The notes beneath the pieces are model-generated. The model was given only the letters and a program-made list of their open reading frames with translations. It had not been told where the DNA came from and searched no databases. A stretch of DNA of 64,000 nt from Sodiomyces alkalinus F11 (taxonomy: Eukaryota > Ascomycota > Sordariomycetes > Glomerellales > Plectosphaerellaceae), in the NCBI RefSeq assembly GCF_003711515.1, contig NW_021167090.1, positions 277,658-341,657 of the forward strand, written 5' to 3'. Position numbers and translations under genes: made by a program. Every line of letters begins with the position of its first letter. Positions within the stretch are counted from its first letter, which is position 1. Positions 15,401-29,199 of the stretch are shown here, piece after piece.

Positions 15401-18400
15401 TTGCTTCGCAAAATATGTCACGAGTTTACACTGCTCACTCGAACGGCCCGCCCCGTGCGCATATGTATGGCGTTTCTCGGTGTCCTTCTGTCGCACGACT
15501 TTGCCTGATGGTGAACACCTTGTTGGGCAAGTCAGAATGGAAGTGGAGAAACCGGATTGCCATTCCTAGACCTTTTCCGGTGTCCATACCTTCTGAGCTT
15601 TCAACTTTTGACGCTCGGTACACCTGTGTAGCTAATGTTAAGTTCTCTCGCGACGTGGAAAGAGGAGCAGCGAGTTCTTCGCAGAAGAACGTATGTCTCT
15701 CGTTTCCGTGTATTATCTCGCCGGTGTCGGAATGTTGTCCGATTTACACAAGCGAGCCAGATCCCGCAGTTGATGAGCTTGAGAAAATTGACTGCATGGC
15801 GGGAGGGCGAGAAATGGAAGTTTCGACATTCGTCAAGATATGACAGTAATGTACCGACCGATGAGCGGAAGATCTTCGGAGTTGCGAGGGGAAAGGGGGA
15901 AGAAGAAGAACCGTGGTTCTTGCTGACCGAGAGTATGCGATTGCGGGTGGACGAAAACGATTTTTGGCCATCGTTCAAAGTCAACTGGATTAGGTCGAAA
16001 CGTTCCCGATTTACGAAGTGATTGGAGCTTCCATCCGTATTGGGTGAAATTTATGGTCGCATCACGTGGCCATGCTAAACTTAGGCAAGCGGGGGCTTCA
16101 GCCCTGCGGAATCTTCGATCTTCCCGTCTCACGAATGAGGCATCCTTGTATCCTTGTATATATTAGGTAGCCCACCCCTGGCACGCACAGAGTAAGCGTA
16201 CCCTAGTATTGGGTCGTCTCGGTAGAGCCGGTGAATCCTCCGTGGCTTTCCGGCCATGTCCCGTAGCTTCCCTACGATACACCACTGTCATGCAGAGCCT
16301 CTACGGAGCTACTCCGATTGCGCGTTTTGGCACCGGGGAAGGAATAAAGTGTCACGTCTACCTTATATGTGACACTATATCACTCAGTCGCTAAGACCCA
16401 GCATGGACACCGTCCTGTTCTTCCTACAGGCAATACCTTGGACTAGGATCCGGATCATCAAACACTTCAATTAAAACTGCACTCGCGCTCGCTTGCAGTC
16501 AGTGGTTTCGAAAAGATTTCTCGACTGGGAAAATTGAAATACTTATCTGTGATTCCGTCACTTAGGCGGTTGATCGTCGTTGAATTGTAGGTTTCGGGGA
16601 ATCGGGGTCATGCACGTGGCTTTGGACTTTACAGAGTAGTGCTCGTGGTGGATGGCTGCCCGCTGTAGACGGAGTATGTCCGACGGAACATGGTTTCATG
16701 GTCAAATGACCGGCCTACCTCGCCTCTCTCGTGAAATGCAAAGGTAGATCTTAGTCCTTGTTCAATCGTTTCTCTGAGTTTGCGATGCCCAGCTAATTGG
16801 ACACTGGTAGCGAGGGGACTGTTGGTGCAGGATTGTTCCGTACAACCCGGCTTCAAGTCTTAGCTAACCAGCTGCCATTATTGATGGAAATCACGTTCCG
16901 ATGCTGCTTCATCCAGTGTTCTACTCTTCTTATCAATGCATGCGCCCTGATACCGTGAGATCGCCGGACAGGTTGTCGGATTCCTACTATCAGGCAAGCC
17001 ATGAGTGAAGCGTGAAACATAGTGCTGATTGAGGCTAACTGGATTATCATGTATCTGTGTCAACTCCTCTTCATTGCAAGACAACAAGACCAGGATACGG
17101 AACAGAGTGAATTCTATGCGCCTCTTCTTTTTTCTCTAAGCGGGGTGGTGGCAGCAGTAGTCGGTGTGCTGGACAACACGGAACACCAACCGCCATACTA
17201 TGAATAGGCCATGCGTGAACACTGGGGTTTAGTCCCTCATCCCTTACCGTACGGCTCTTCACTGCATATTCAGTAGTCAAACCAACGCCGCAGACATGTT
17301 CCAGTTCTATCCTTGACGTGGAATCGTGAGTCACGGCCGCCAGGTCTCGTACGTCGAGGAGGCTCGGTCGGGGAACTGGTGACGTGGCTTTCCAGGGGCG
17401 GAATGTACCCTTTTCTGGTGGTTGATGCCTTGACGGGAGCGTTCATCTTGCTCGAGGGTGGTAGTTGTGGCGCAACTTCTATGCAATCGGCCTAAATCCG
17501 TCAGGACGGTCATTATAGTGGATTATATGAACACAAATACACCACGAGGTGCAATATCTATCAACACATATCCAGGCAGGAAAGTTCGTATACCGAGATA
17601 TACGCAGTAAAAGCAGGCATCGCTACACTCAGCGTCGGAACTGACAAGGAGCCCGGTGCTCCTCGTATAGAACCTTCTTTAGCACCCCCGATCACTCAGG
17701 TCAGCCTAAATCTCAGGACCCCATACCGCGTCGTAAACAGAACAACCGACATCCCCAAATTTAGACACATGGCATTCTGTATTCTAAGCATCTTTTTATA
17801 TTTGGAGTAAAGGGTCACATGTACACAGATCAGAGGTGACATAGCGGTCGCGCCTTAGAATGTGACCATGATCGCGATGTTGCCTCAGATACAACCAACT
17901 ACCTTCACCCCTCTTGGACCACGACTTGATCAGCGGTAAGGATGAACTCGGAACACGATGACCCATTCGATATACCCATATGAACTTACAGAAAAGCAAA
18001 CCCAAAAAAAAACCCAGGCAGCCCCATTATGTCCGGATATTAGACCTCGAAAAGGCCGCTTAAGTCCAGGTTATGAATATCTGGATATTGGCTTGGCCCA
18101 TCAGATGAATCACACCCACACGAGCACGCCTCACGATACGGACTCACTAGCTCTTGGACATTTCCCGACAGAGTCACAACATCGGATATAAAACACCCCT
18201 GGCCATGTAGATAGGTTTTGTACGTCGTCTTGGCGCACTCTCCAGGCACCAAGTTCACTGCGTTCCGACATGTCCCATCAGCCACATCGGCAGAGCGGTT
18301 GTAGCCTGCCATGTCCTGACAGAACCAGCTTATGGCTACTGAGATGTCTAGCTAGGTAGAGTCATAGGCAGACATAGATATTTGTAACCAACCGCACAGG

Positions 18401-18888
18401 AGGTTGGTCGCCCATTAGTATGGCTGGACGCGTCACGAAAGGCCAGAGGGAGATCTTCCAATATAGCCCTAGCCAAACTGCCCAGTAGGAGTCACAACGC
18501 ATAGGGCCCAGTGGATGCAAAGCGCATGGTTTCTAGACGCGCAACGCGTGCATAAACAAGAAAACCACACACGTGAACCAACAAGAGAAAAACACCAAGT
18601 GCCAAGCAGGCAGGAATAATGACCAACATCATGCGTTGTGAGGTATCAATTAAACACCCTCGAGTAAATCCATGGAAGCCCAATTCCCATATGATACAAT
18701 AAAAACAGCCCAAAACCCAGCCGATCCCAAGTCATTCATGCCACAGAACACCCGCACCAAGGGGCCCATTTGATGCCAGCCCCTAGAAAATGCCCACGCG
18801 TCGGGTTTGAGTCACGACACGCCCGCGCAAACAAGGGGAAAAAAAAAACATCGTAACAGACGTGCCCACAAAACATTCCACCAATTCT
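12414..18888. other. 6.5-kb region with no recognisable gene
   Basis: Apart from the promoter of the Rpn4-like gene at its left end, I see no coding sequence with recognisable domains. Open frames are short, lie on both strands and lack family motifs. Base composition is ordinary, without the CpA depletion of the repeat blocks, so it is not RIP-eroded repeat. It could hold long untranslated leaders, non-coding RNA genes or fast-evolving small genes that sequence reading alone cannot show. Confidence 0.5.
12604..12632 (+). repeat. G-rich (GGGT)n tract, candidate G-quadruplex
   Basis: Five GGG runs separated by single T residues (12613-12631), preceded by a GGGG run. This is an ideal short-loop G-quadruplex sequence about 200 bp upstream of the Rpn4-like start codon. 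The G-rich strand is the template strand of that gene. A regulatory role is inferred. Confidence 0.6.
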
Positions 18889-19334
<446 letters not shown>

Positions 19335-20994
19335 TTTGATGTATTAAAAGTGGGAATGAAGATTTGAGATGGAAGTAGAGGCTCAACGGAACCGTTGATA
19401 GGTAGTGCACGAAGTTATGTGTGGGGTGGACGTTGACGGAGGTGTGAAGAGGATGAGTTGGGGATAAATGCAGGTAGCGGGAGGCGGGGGAGACATTTAT
19501 ATTGGGAGGGTGTGGACGCGTCTTTCAGCGGGATCAGTCACCCCGTCCCCTCAACGCTTACCGTGTACTGGAAAAACAGGGGGTTCGGTACGTACCGCCT
19601 CGTGACGCGGATGTGGGGCTCTCCCTTTATCAACATGCGAAAGCTCTGTTTCTGTGAACCGTGCGCGACGGGTTTGAACTCAACTTTAAAAAGCCCTTAT
19701 TTTTGATTGGACTATTTGAGTCCAAACTCTTGCATGATAGATTAGTAAGATACCTACTAGTAACGAAGTCTCCTCTTAGACACAATTACCTATTCGAGCA
19801 CGAGGCGCTAGACAACGCCCGCGATGCCTAATCCGCGTCTTCCGCCATTTGGAGTGGGGTGGTTTGTCACAAAGTCATCTATGGAGTAATTAGTCGAAAG
19901 ATGACTCTTTGTTACGATGTGTCTGTCACCGTCTACGAAACGTGGTGTGAATGGATCTATCTACCTATGTAGACCCCCCTCTCTTTCTGCATATGGAACC
20001 AGGTAGAAGAAGTTGGCCGACTAGGGCGCCTGTCTTGTCTCCGACTCCCGATGAGGCGATATCATGGTTCAGCATGCTGGCTGGCTGTTGGTGAGTCGTG
20101 ACTACTAATGGTAAATTCGGAATGGGTCATGATATGGAATAAGTACCCAGAATGCGCTTGCCATGGGATTCTTGCCACTTCACGAGGGTTTGGGCCGAAG
20201 GAGGAAGTTTTCCACATGGATAACGCCCCATGGCATCCGTTCACACCACAACGGGTTCTTCCAACTGCCAGGTCGCCCCCATCAAATATGAATCGCATAT
20301 GGCAAAAGCCTCATAGATATATTCAAACTTTCTACGTAATGTGGGCTTGCTATTTTGCAGCATGCCTCAGCCAGTTCTGCCTTAGGGGTTTTGTGAGGTC
20401 GGGGTAATAATAGGTACCATGTCGCGGACGAAATGATTACTTGCCATGCAGCTTCCCGATCTCCATTCTGCGACCACTAACCAGTGACCGCCGACTGCCG
20501 CAATGCCGAGTGCTGCAGGTGAAGAAGGTACGTACCTGCCTGCCTTTCGCTGGCGTTCCCCACACAAGCTGCGCTTGGGACCAAAAATGGTTCTAGGAAG
20601 GTGGACCAGGGACGGCTCCCTGGAATGGTAGCAGCCCGCAGGCAACAACCAATCAAAAATCGACCCCTGATACCAACGTCAACAAAGGCCACCAAAAAGC
20701 ACTCGTTTTATTTTGCCAAATAGAACTCTCATTCGTACCAGAAAAAACGGGCTTTCGCAAGAATTGCCACCCCACTTTTCTTACGCCAGATCAGTAGGCC
20801 AAATCACCCACGTCTCTGAAACCCCCCGAGTCCGTCCTATTTATTTCTTCCCCCCTCCACTTCTCCGACGTATCTTTCCCTCCTACATCACAACAACCCA
20901 CTCCAGTCAGCCTCTTTTTCCCTCAACTGCCAACCCACTTTTCCATCAACAATCCATCAACCCATCACCAAACCCTCAACTACCATCATTTACA
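19335..20994. promoter_or_regulatory. Divergent H4-H3 promoter region
   Basis: This 1.66-kb region between the two divergent histone start codons must contain both promoters. The H3 side (about 20,845-20,994) is pyrimidine-rich, then CAAC/CATCA-rich just before the ATG, like many highly expressed fungal leaders. No open frame in between has recognisable content. Confidence 0.6.
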
Positions 20995-21584
<590 letters not shown>

Positions 21585-22050
21585 AGCTTTTCCGTCTTTT
21601 GGTCTTTTGCTCGCGTTGGCAGGTTCTAGGGGGTGGTTTATGAATTTTCGTTTGGGAAATGCTTTGACGAAATGGTCGTCACAGGGAATGGGGACAACAG
21701 GCGTTTATACATGAGTGCTTTTTTACGCAAGGGCTGTACATTACACTCACGATCAGGCAGCAGCTAAGGCGTAATAGCTGCCTTGGGAATTGCGAAATAT
21801 TTTTTGATCCAGTCATTCGTCTACTTTATTGTGCCACTTTTTCATGTGCCATGTCTTTGAGTTGTCGCGATTTGGTTTGTGGTATTGGCGTGACTACAAA
21901 CCCGTGCGTTGCATTGCCCTTGTATTGATAGCGACGTGTTCTGTTCAGCCAAAGCAAGAATCGACGACGCGTTCTTGTCAAGATGCTCCATCTATGTCTG
22001 AAGACTGGCTACCCTACATCTATCTCATGCCAAAATTCCTTATAATGCCC
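21585..22050. other. Intergenic between convergent H3 and GST-kappa genes
   Basis: This 466-bp spacer shares the 3' ends of two convergent genes. No gene, repeat or RNA feature is seen. Confidence 0.6.
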
Positions 22051-23098
22051 TTACAGCACACTCTTCCATCCGCTCTGCAGGCGCTGGATATCCAACCCCA
22101 GGAAGTTGGCGACCTGGGCCAAGTGGTCGACACCGAAGAAGCCCTCCTGCTCGCCCGCAGCATTGGTGCACACCATCCACGGGAGTCCGAAAGCACCAGA
22201 GTCGAACGCCTCATTAGTGTTGGCGGCCAGGATCTTCTTGCCCTCGGTGGCTGCGACTTCCAGAACTGTTTTGCACGTAGATTTTGTTTCCCCCACGACG
22301 TCAGTCCAATACACACCACACTGCTTTGATTGGGTTGGGGGCGGGATTGAATAGACGGGGTTGTCAACTACGAAGTCATAAAAGCAAGACTCACCCTTTG
22401 CCGTCTCTTCGGTGCCGAGCACGGTTTCGAGGGACTCCCGTAGGACGTCAGGCTTGGAGGTCTCCTTGCGATGGACGAAGAACTCGGTATAGAGGTGGTC
22501 GAGGACGTGGAGGAAGCGCTTGTCGTCCTTGTCCATCTGACGGATGGCGCAGAGGGCGCGCATGATGTTCAGGGTCGGTTGCGGGAAGGGTGTGGGCATG
22601 GATCCGTGCATGGGCACGTTGAAGAATTTGGCCCAGCGGAGCCGTTCTGTGTTAATCCATTTGTCCTTGTCTGGGGGTTTTTTTTTTCGGTGTCAGGTCA
22701 GTGATATGTGGGTGAGGTTTATCACCAGAAACAGGGTAAGTAGGAAAGACTGGGTATGAATACTCTTGATGTTGATAGGTGCTGTATTGTTGCAGACCTT
22801 CATCAGACCGCCCAGCAAGATGGGTGTGAAGGTGACTTGAACACGAGCGAAGGCCGGATCATGCTATCGAGTTATAACGTGTTTGTTGTCAGCCAAAACG
22901 GGTGTCCGTTCGTGTTGGTTCTGGGTAAATACGACCAAGTGATCGTTACGCGGAACCTAATATATGCCTCTGTTGTTCGGGCAACACGAACGAGCGAGTA
23001 TAAGTGGTGTGCAGGTTACTTACACGAAGGATGTAATAGGCGATGTACGCAAAGGGCGACACAGTGTCTACATAGAGCGTGATCTTGGGGATACCCAT
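22051..23098 (-). CDS. GST kappa / DsbA-family thiol transferase (2-hydroxychromene-2-carboxylate isomerase-like)
   Basis: Predicted thioredoxin-fold enzyme of the kappa-GST/HCCA isomerase family, which conjugates or isomerises with glutathione, usually in mitochondria or peroxisomes. I assemble four exons: 23098-23024, 22863-22764, 22670-22395 and 22265-22051. All junctions are GT-AG and keep frame, giving 221 residues, normal for the family. The N-terminus MGIPKITLYVDTVSPFAYIA carries the catalytic Ser position (Ser14) of the D-x-x-SP(Y/F) motif. NKDKW-RWAKFFNVPM spans the exon 2-3 junction. The C-terminal part has AFGLPWMVC and FFGVDHLAQVANFLGL, the end of the fold with the conserved cis-Pro (LPW) and FGVDR-like motif. 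No targeting peptide or PTS1 is obvious. The substrate is unknown. Confidence 0.88.
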
Positions 23099-23952
23099 GT
23101 TGAGCTGACTGGAGTTACAGAGCGTATTTGTATGAGAGGGGTTGAAGAATATGATTTCAAGTGAGCTTTTGCTCGACGCTTCAGTGTTCAATTGAGTGTC
23201 GTAGCTAATAGATCGTAATTAAATGGAGGGAAGAGAGAGGAGAAGCACGACGCTGCCAAGTGACTCTAGAGATAAATCGGGAATTCCTGAATAAGCCGAG
23301 GTAGAAGAATGCAGACAGTCGGGGTAAGCTTCACGTGGAAGTTAGAGATGGATCTAAATACTGGCACAACAATGAAATGATCATTCGCCTTCGAGTATTT
23401 GATGGTTATCTGGTTGCTGGGAATGGGTTCAAGCATTTGGATTGATGATGATTACGATATATTGGCTTGGTTGGAATATTATCGGCCTCACGCCAAGTAG
23501 AACTACGAATATCAAATAGTTTTCGACAAAAAAAGGAATCTCTTCCTAGTGTACAGCTTCGACCTGCAAAGACTGGGCTTATTGCTCTAGCGATCGGTCA
23601 TTGACACATATATCGATAAGATGGATTATTCATACAATATTCTCATCCGACGCTGGATAGCTCTAATATTGGCACAGGGTCTCTAAAACGCCTCTGCCAA
23701 ACCGCCTTACCAAGAGAAGTGTTTAATCGAGCCAACGCAGAGATGACAATGGTCGTAAATGGATGCATCCCTGGGATTACGAATTCGGAGCCAGTAAGTA
23801 AATCGAGATCGAGACATCAAAAACATGCAAAACAGAGGATCGGGGAGATGGTACGTCCTCGGCATGTCCCACATGCAGGACGATGCAACACTCTATTAGC
23901 CTTGCACACAGCAGCCCCAGACATGGTTATCTCCATCATATGCTACCTTAGT
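23099..23952. other. Intergenic between GST-kappa and Prp3
   Basis: About 850 bp that should hold the GST-kappa promoter and the Prp3 3' UTR, both genes being on the minus strand. A long open frame opposite Prp3 (about 23,719-24,621, +) is only the antisense shadow of its coding region. No separate gene is seen. Confidence 0.6.
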
Positions 23953-25410
23953 CTACACACTCTTAGCCAGAGTCCAGAAAGTTTCCATCTTGGTCCGGGA
24001 CAGGACCTCCTTCGCCTCGCCGTCCGACTCGCACACCTTGCTGCCCCATTTACGGAACACCCTCGTCTTCTGCTCGCCCTCGAACACCAGCTTGCACTGG
24101 TTCTGCGACATGTCCTTGAGCTCCCCTTCCTCCGTCTCCGCCGACAGCCACTCCCGCGCGGCCTGTTGCCGTGCTCCCTTGTCCCGCGAGGGGACGTTCT
24201 CCGTCCAGTCGATGCGTTCGAGCATCAGCTTCTTATACTTCTTGATGCTATGCTCGCCGCCTTCCGCGACGACCAGGTTCAGCCGCGGGTGCATGATGCA
24301 GACGCCCGTGAGCGCGTGCTGCTCCGCGTTTTTGCCAATCTTGAACCGCTGCTGCCCGTTGGCGAGGCTGTCGATCTTGAACACCACCACGTGGACCCCC
24401 TTGGCCGCGTCCTTCTCCTGGTTCGCCGCCAGCTTCTCCTGCCTCTCCTCCTTCGTGAGCTTCCTCTCTTCGTTGGTCTCCACGTGCTTCTGTTGTCGCT
24501 CCGCGATCTGCCGGTTGACCATCGTCTCCACCGCCGTCGGATCCTTGACCGCTGCTTCCGCGTAGACCCGCATCATGTTGCTCTTCTTGACCTTGGGCGG
24601 CGGCGCCGGTACCAGCCCTAGCCTGATCTTGGCCTGTTGTTCCTTGAGTTCCGCCATCCGCCTCTGCCTCCGCAGCTTCGCCTGCTCCTTGGGCGTCAGG
24701 TACATGGGCTTCGTCGGCGCCGCCTTTCGCTCCTGGGGCGGCTCCAGCACGACGGGGTGCTGGACATACTCCGTGACGATGGTGTCCGGAGTGTTGATCT
24801 TGAGCCGGGACGCGTCTTCAATGTTGTCGTAGTTTCCGTCGACCAAGCCCTCGTCCCACCATTCGATCTCGGGCGGCGCCTCGACCACGAAATTCTTCTC
24901 CATGTCCATCTCCTCCTCGATGCCGGCCCTCCTCGTCTGATCCGCGATCCGTTTCTTCATGGCCTCCAAGGCGGCCTGCCGCCTTAGGGCGTTGGCCTGT
25001 TGTATGTATTTGCCCTTCTGGTTGAAGATGAGCTGACGAGGCTGACGTTGTTTGCCGCTGGTGGGCTGTGTTGCAAGTTGCTCGTCGAAGTACGGATTGC
25101 CGCGATGTTCGTTGCCGAGGCTGGGTGACGCGCTTTTCTTATTAAAGGCTGGGGACTTTGTTGCGTCGAGTGATCGTTGCGAAGAGGATCGTGCATCGGC
25201 TGTTCGGCTGGGTGGCTTCCATGACCCCAGATCCTCCAGAGCCGGATGAAGACCGACGTTGAGCCCTCCTTTCGCCTTGGTGCTACCGATAGCGGCGGCA
25301 ACCCTTGCCTTGAGAGCGGCCATCTTGTCCGCTACTGATTCCGTCTTTTGCACCCGCGATGAAGCATCGTGGCGTGGCCCGAGGCCAGGCGAGTGTCGTG
25401 AGCCATCCAT
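23953..25410 (-). CDS. prp3: U4/U6 small nuclear ribonucleoprotein Prp3
   Basis: Pre-mRNA splicing factor of the U4/U6 di-snRNP and U4/U6.U5 tri-snRNP. It is a single uninterrupted frame of 485 residues starting MDGSRHSPGLG; the yeast protein is similar in size. The N-terminal third is low-complexity. The central PRP3 domain includes NPYFDEQL, RQLIFNQKGKYIQQA, IEWWDEGLV and the basic helical PMYLTPKEQAKLRRQRRM. The C-terminal DUF1115 domain includes VFKIDSLANGQQRFKIGKNA, the region after MHPRLNLVVAEGG, and ends with a WGSKVCESDGEAKEVLSRTKMETFWTLA-like stretch (shown here in parts: FRKWGSKVC and METFWTLAKSV). All conserved blocks look intact, and no intron is needed. Confidence 0.93.
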   Translation of the reverse strand: MDGSRHSPGLGPRHDASSRVQKTESVADKMAALKARVAAAIGSTKAKGGLNVGLHPALEDLGSWKPPSRTADARSSSQRSLDATKSPAFNKKSASPSLGNEHRGNPYFDEQLATQPTSGKQRQPRQLIFNQKGKYIQQANALRRQAALEAMKKRIADQTRRAGIEEEMDMEKNFVVEAPPEIEWWDEGLVDGNYDNIEDASRLKINTPDTIVTEYVQHPVVLEPPQERKAAPTKPMYLTPKEQAKLRRQRRMAELKEQQAKIRLGLVPAPPPKVKKSNMMRVYAEAAVKDPTAVETMVNRQIAERQQKHVETNEERKLTKEERQEKLAANQEKDAAKGVHVVVFKIDSLANGQQRFKIGKNAEQHALTGVCIMHPRLNLVVAEGGEHSIKKYKKLMLERIDWTENVPSRDKGARQQAAREWLSAETEEGELKDMSQNQCKLVFEGEQKTRVFRKWGSKVCESDGEAKEVLSRTKMETFWTLAKSV

Positions 25411-25930
25411 GACTGGGATGACTGAAGAGTTGTATGTATATATTAGGCTTTAGTAGCTAGATGATCGCCAAAATCCTCTTGATTCCCTTGTTATCTTGAG
25501 TATGTGCCGAATGCTGATGGGATGGAGTCGTCGCAGTTTTCGAGGCTCAAGACTTTGAGAAACAGTAGGGCGCTGGTGTAATGAGGTCTTGCGAGTAATG
25601 TATCACAGAGTTAAAGAAGAACGAAGAAACAAGGACAAAAAAGGACAAAAAAGATCTTCTTGGGCATTGAATAGATCCCTCTTTGCTCGCGAAGTAGAAA
25701 GCCTGAGGGACTTGGGGCGAGGGCGACAGGGAGTTTTGTGTAGAAAAGGTATGTACGAACAACGAACAACGTGCTGCCCGTCCGAAGCCAAGGTCAGGTC
25801 GCACTCCCCCATGTCGATGCTGCAAGTTTCCAACCCCACTTTTTCGATTACATAAGATACCTAGGTACCTTAATTAGGCCGTGCAGGAAGTGCAGAATAA
25901 GGTAATAATGTATTAATTAATAACGAACCT
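25411..25930. other. Prp3 promoter and unique DNA up to the repeat block
   Basis: Ordinary-composition sequence upstream of Prp3, with no gene seen. A TACCTAGGTACCTTA palindromic stretch lies at about 25,859-25,873. RIP-type composition starts only after 25,938. Confidence 0.6.
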
Positions 25931-25938
25931 GCAGGCTA
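25931..25938. repeat. Target-site duplication of TIR element 1 (GCAGGCTA), left copy
   Basis: The 8-mer GCAGGCTA immediately precedes the element terminus GAGATTAC and recurs exactly at 31306-31313, after the other terminus. This perfect 8-bp duplication defines the element borders. Confidence 0.85.
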
Positions 25939-26035
25939 GAGATTACAGGTAAACTGATATCTAACCACGAGGCTAAGCTGAGGGTAGGAATAGGGCAGAG
26001 TGGGGCAGATAGTTAAGCTGAGAGTTGCTATGGGG
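25939..26035 (+). repeat. Left terminal inverted repeat, element 1
   Basis: It pairs with 31210-31305. The outer 50 bp match closely; the inner part is weaker but repeats the AAGCTGAG(G) unit. It retains CTGAG/CTCAG sites, so it is less eroded than the interior. Confidence 0.8.
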
Positions 26036-29000
26036 CGTGGTCTATGCTAGGTTATATGATAAGTGTATATACCTAAAGTATCCGGCATTAACACGAGGGG
26101 TAAATAAGTAAGGGGTAATAAGTAGAGTAGGAGGTGGTGATAAATAGACGAAAAGACGGAAAACGGACCGGAAACGATTTAGAAACGATTCAGGAATAAT
26201 TCAGGAACGATTCAGAAACAATTCGGGATAACTTCTTACACGGAACTAGATCCTAATAGTAAGATTTAGCCGCGAGAAGAGGTTAAAGACCTAGAAGAAT
26301 AGAAAGACGACTTTTATAATCTTAGATTTATTAAAAATAAGAATTAAAGACTATATCTTTATAGACTTTATCCGAGTCGCCGAGTATTATAAGACGTTAT
26401 CCTAAAAAATTAAGTTAAATAAGTAAGTATTTACTAACTATTACTTTATATTACCTATTACTTATTAAGATTAGATTCTATCTAAGGAGGAAAATATCCT
26501 AATTTTAATTTCTACCGCCACGTATAGTAATAGAAGACTTACCCTAGGCTCTCGCGCTATATAGGTCGATAATATCCTATATACCGCTAGAATTCCTAAA
26601 ATACCTTAAATATTACCTACTAGAGTAGCCAATATTATCCTAGTAGATATTTTAAATAATAAGGAGAAAATTTCTCTATAGAAAATCATACGTTATACCT
26701 TTATTTAAGGTATTTTCTTAATTACTAACCTCTTTTAGATCTAGTACGAAATAGCTCGAAAATAACCAGGTTTTCGGGCTACTAATACTATATTTAGAGA
26801 TATACTAGTTTTCCGCTATACTTATACCTATTAAGGCGGTAAAGCTTACTAATATCTTTTAGAATTAGACTTCTATCACGAAAGTGTTATACTATAGCTA
26901 TTTAATTAAATTAGTGTAAGATCCGAAGTTAAGGAGCTTACTATATAGAAAAAGGCTTTAGGGTAAGTAAAACGCGTTTATATTAAGAAGTATAGGTACT
27001 AATATTATTTTAGATAGGTATAGGTAGTAAAAGGAAGATTCAGTAAAAGGACTACTTATATAGACCGGGAAGAAACGTGTATTCTAGTCGTGGACTCTAG
27101 TATCTACTATATAAGATAATATTTTCGGTATTTACGTTATCTCGAATTATTTCTAATTAATTATAGCACCTTACCGACTTTTAATAATATTATATACAGT
27201 GCTAGTATTAGTTATTAGGCGAAATAACGCGTTATTACTTTCTCGCGATTATTCCTTCGGTCTTTTACCCTTATATAGACCTTATTAGATAGACTTTTAA
27301 TCTAATAGTGCACGGAATACTAGCGAATCCTAATAAGAACTGCTATTTCTTTATAACGAACCGTAGAAAACGAAGGATATATAGTATATAATTCCCGAAA
27401 TTATTTAGAAACGATTCGGGAACGATTCGGAAACGATTTAGAGACTATATTTCACTTATACTCTAACTCTCTTATATAGATAAGGTGTATATCGCGGGAC
27501 CTGGAGAAATCTAATAGCGAAAATACGATATCGAATTTCGATTTTTTATACTATACGATTTTAATATAATACCGTGGATTATTATAATCTTATATAGAAT
27601 ACACGTCTACCCTCCCCTACTACTTTTAAAAGCCCCCTTATTAGTTATTAATAGTATTACTTAAGTACTCGCGAAAATTAATAAACCGATAACTACACTA
27701 AACGCGTTTCTTAAGTCGAGTAAACTTAGGTAATTCGTGGCAGAATTTAAAGGTAAGATAATTATAGATATTTATGATAGCCTTACGAATACCGATTACT
27801 TTCGGTATATTATTCGTAAGTAGCAGATTATCCTCTTTTCTTAAGGCGGTCAAGGTCTTACTTTAGCTTTAGAGTAGATAAAAGAGGTAAACTAACGAAT
27901 ATATATAAGTATACTACCTTATTACTTATAGTTATAAAGAAGATTCTAATAGCCTATATTAGTATATCCAGTATTTATACTAATCACGATATAACTATAT
28001 AGTAATCTGCTTTCTTAAGGAATAGGTAAAATAATAGAAGTTTCCTAATATAACTTCCTTTTTCGTTAATATTAATTATAAATATATCGGTGGCGTGGAG
28101 TAAAAAGAAATTATTTAGGTATAGTATAGTTAAAACTCGGAAAGAGGTATATACCCGAATCGTTCCCGAATCGTTTCTAAATCGTTTCTAATATATATTA
28201 GTGCTCTCTTTAATAAGGTGCTATATAAACTCGGAGATAATAGAGATATATCTTTATATATTTCGGCGGGTTTTCCGGATCCTCGAGGATAAGTATAGTA
28301 TCCTAATTTAATAGAAATACCTTTATAGCACGGGTCTTCTTAGGGTAACTTTAGACTAGGCCTTACTAGCGATTTAAGGCTTTAGAAAATACCTTTAGGA
28401 GAGGTATTAGCTTAAAGAGCCTTAGGAAACTTAGATAACTTACTATATAAGACTTTATATAGTTTATTTTCGGCGTAGTATTAAAAGTGTTTTAGGAGGT
28501 GACCTAGAATAAGGGGAAGGATTATACTACTAAATCCTTATAAGTTTACTAGAATACTAGACTCGGGAGGATTATAATAACCTGTGTGATAAGATTAGCC
28601 GTGAGTTTTTCCCCGAAATTATCTAGAAATAATTCGGACACGATTCCGGTATTATTCGGAAATAATTATAGAACGATTTAGCGATAATTAGGAAACGTTT
28701 TCGGTAGGGTAACTAAAACTAACCGACTTACTAGGGAGATTTCCCTAGTATTATAACTAGGCTATATATAAACGCTTTCTATATATCGTTATAGGATTTT
28801 ACTAAGCTGCCTTAAGTATTCCCGCTAAAGATTAAGCACTAATTGCCGATAATTTAACTATAGTCGAGGTTATATATTAAGCCTTATACTTATAGATTAG
28901 GCGGAATATCTATATCCTTAAAGTAATTAATAGGTAAGTTTAGCTTAAGTTATACCGAACCTACTTACTAAGTCTATTAGATATCGCGATTATAATTAGA

Positions 29001-29199
29001 ATCTAATCTTAAGAGATTTTACGACACGTTCTCTTTAAGTCCTAGGATTATAGCGGAATACTAGTATAAAAGGCCGGGTAGATAATTACTTAGGTCGTAA
29101 AAGTAAGCTTTACTATTTTATTATATATAGTAAAAGAATTACTAACCTTATAGTATTCTAGAAAGAAAACTACGTAAGACTAACACCGAATAAGAGGAG

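Noticed and set aside
15370..15984. Overlapping ORFs of 120-157 codons on both strands
   Set aside because: No domain or convincing codon pattern is present, and frames overlap on both strands. I see no splice structure that would join them to a gene.
23719..24621. 300-codon plus-strand ORF opposite Prp3
   Set aside because: It is a Leu/Arg/His-rich shadow of the Prp3 coding strand.
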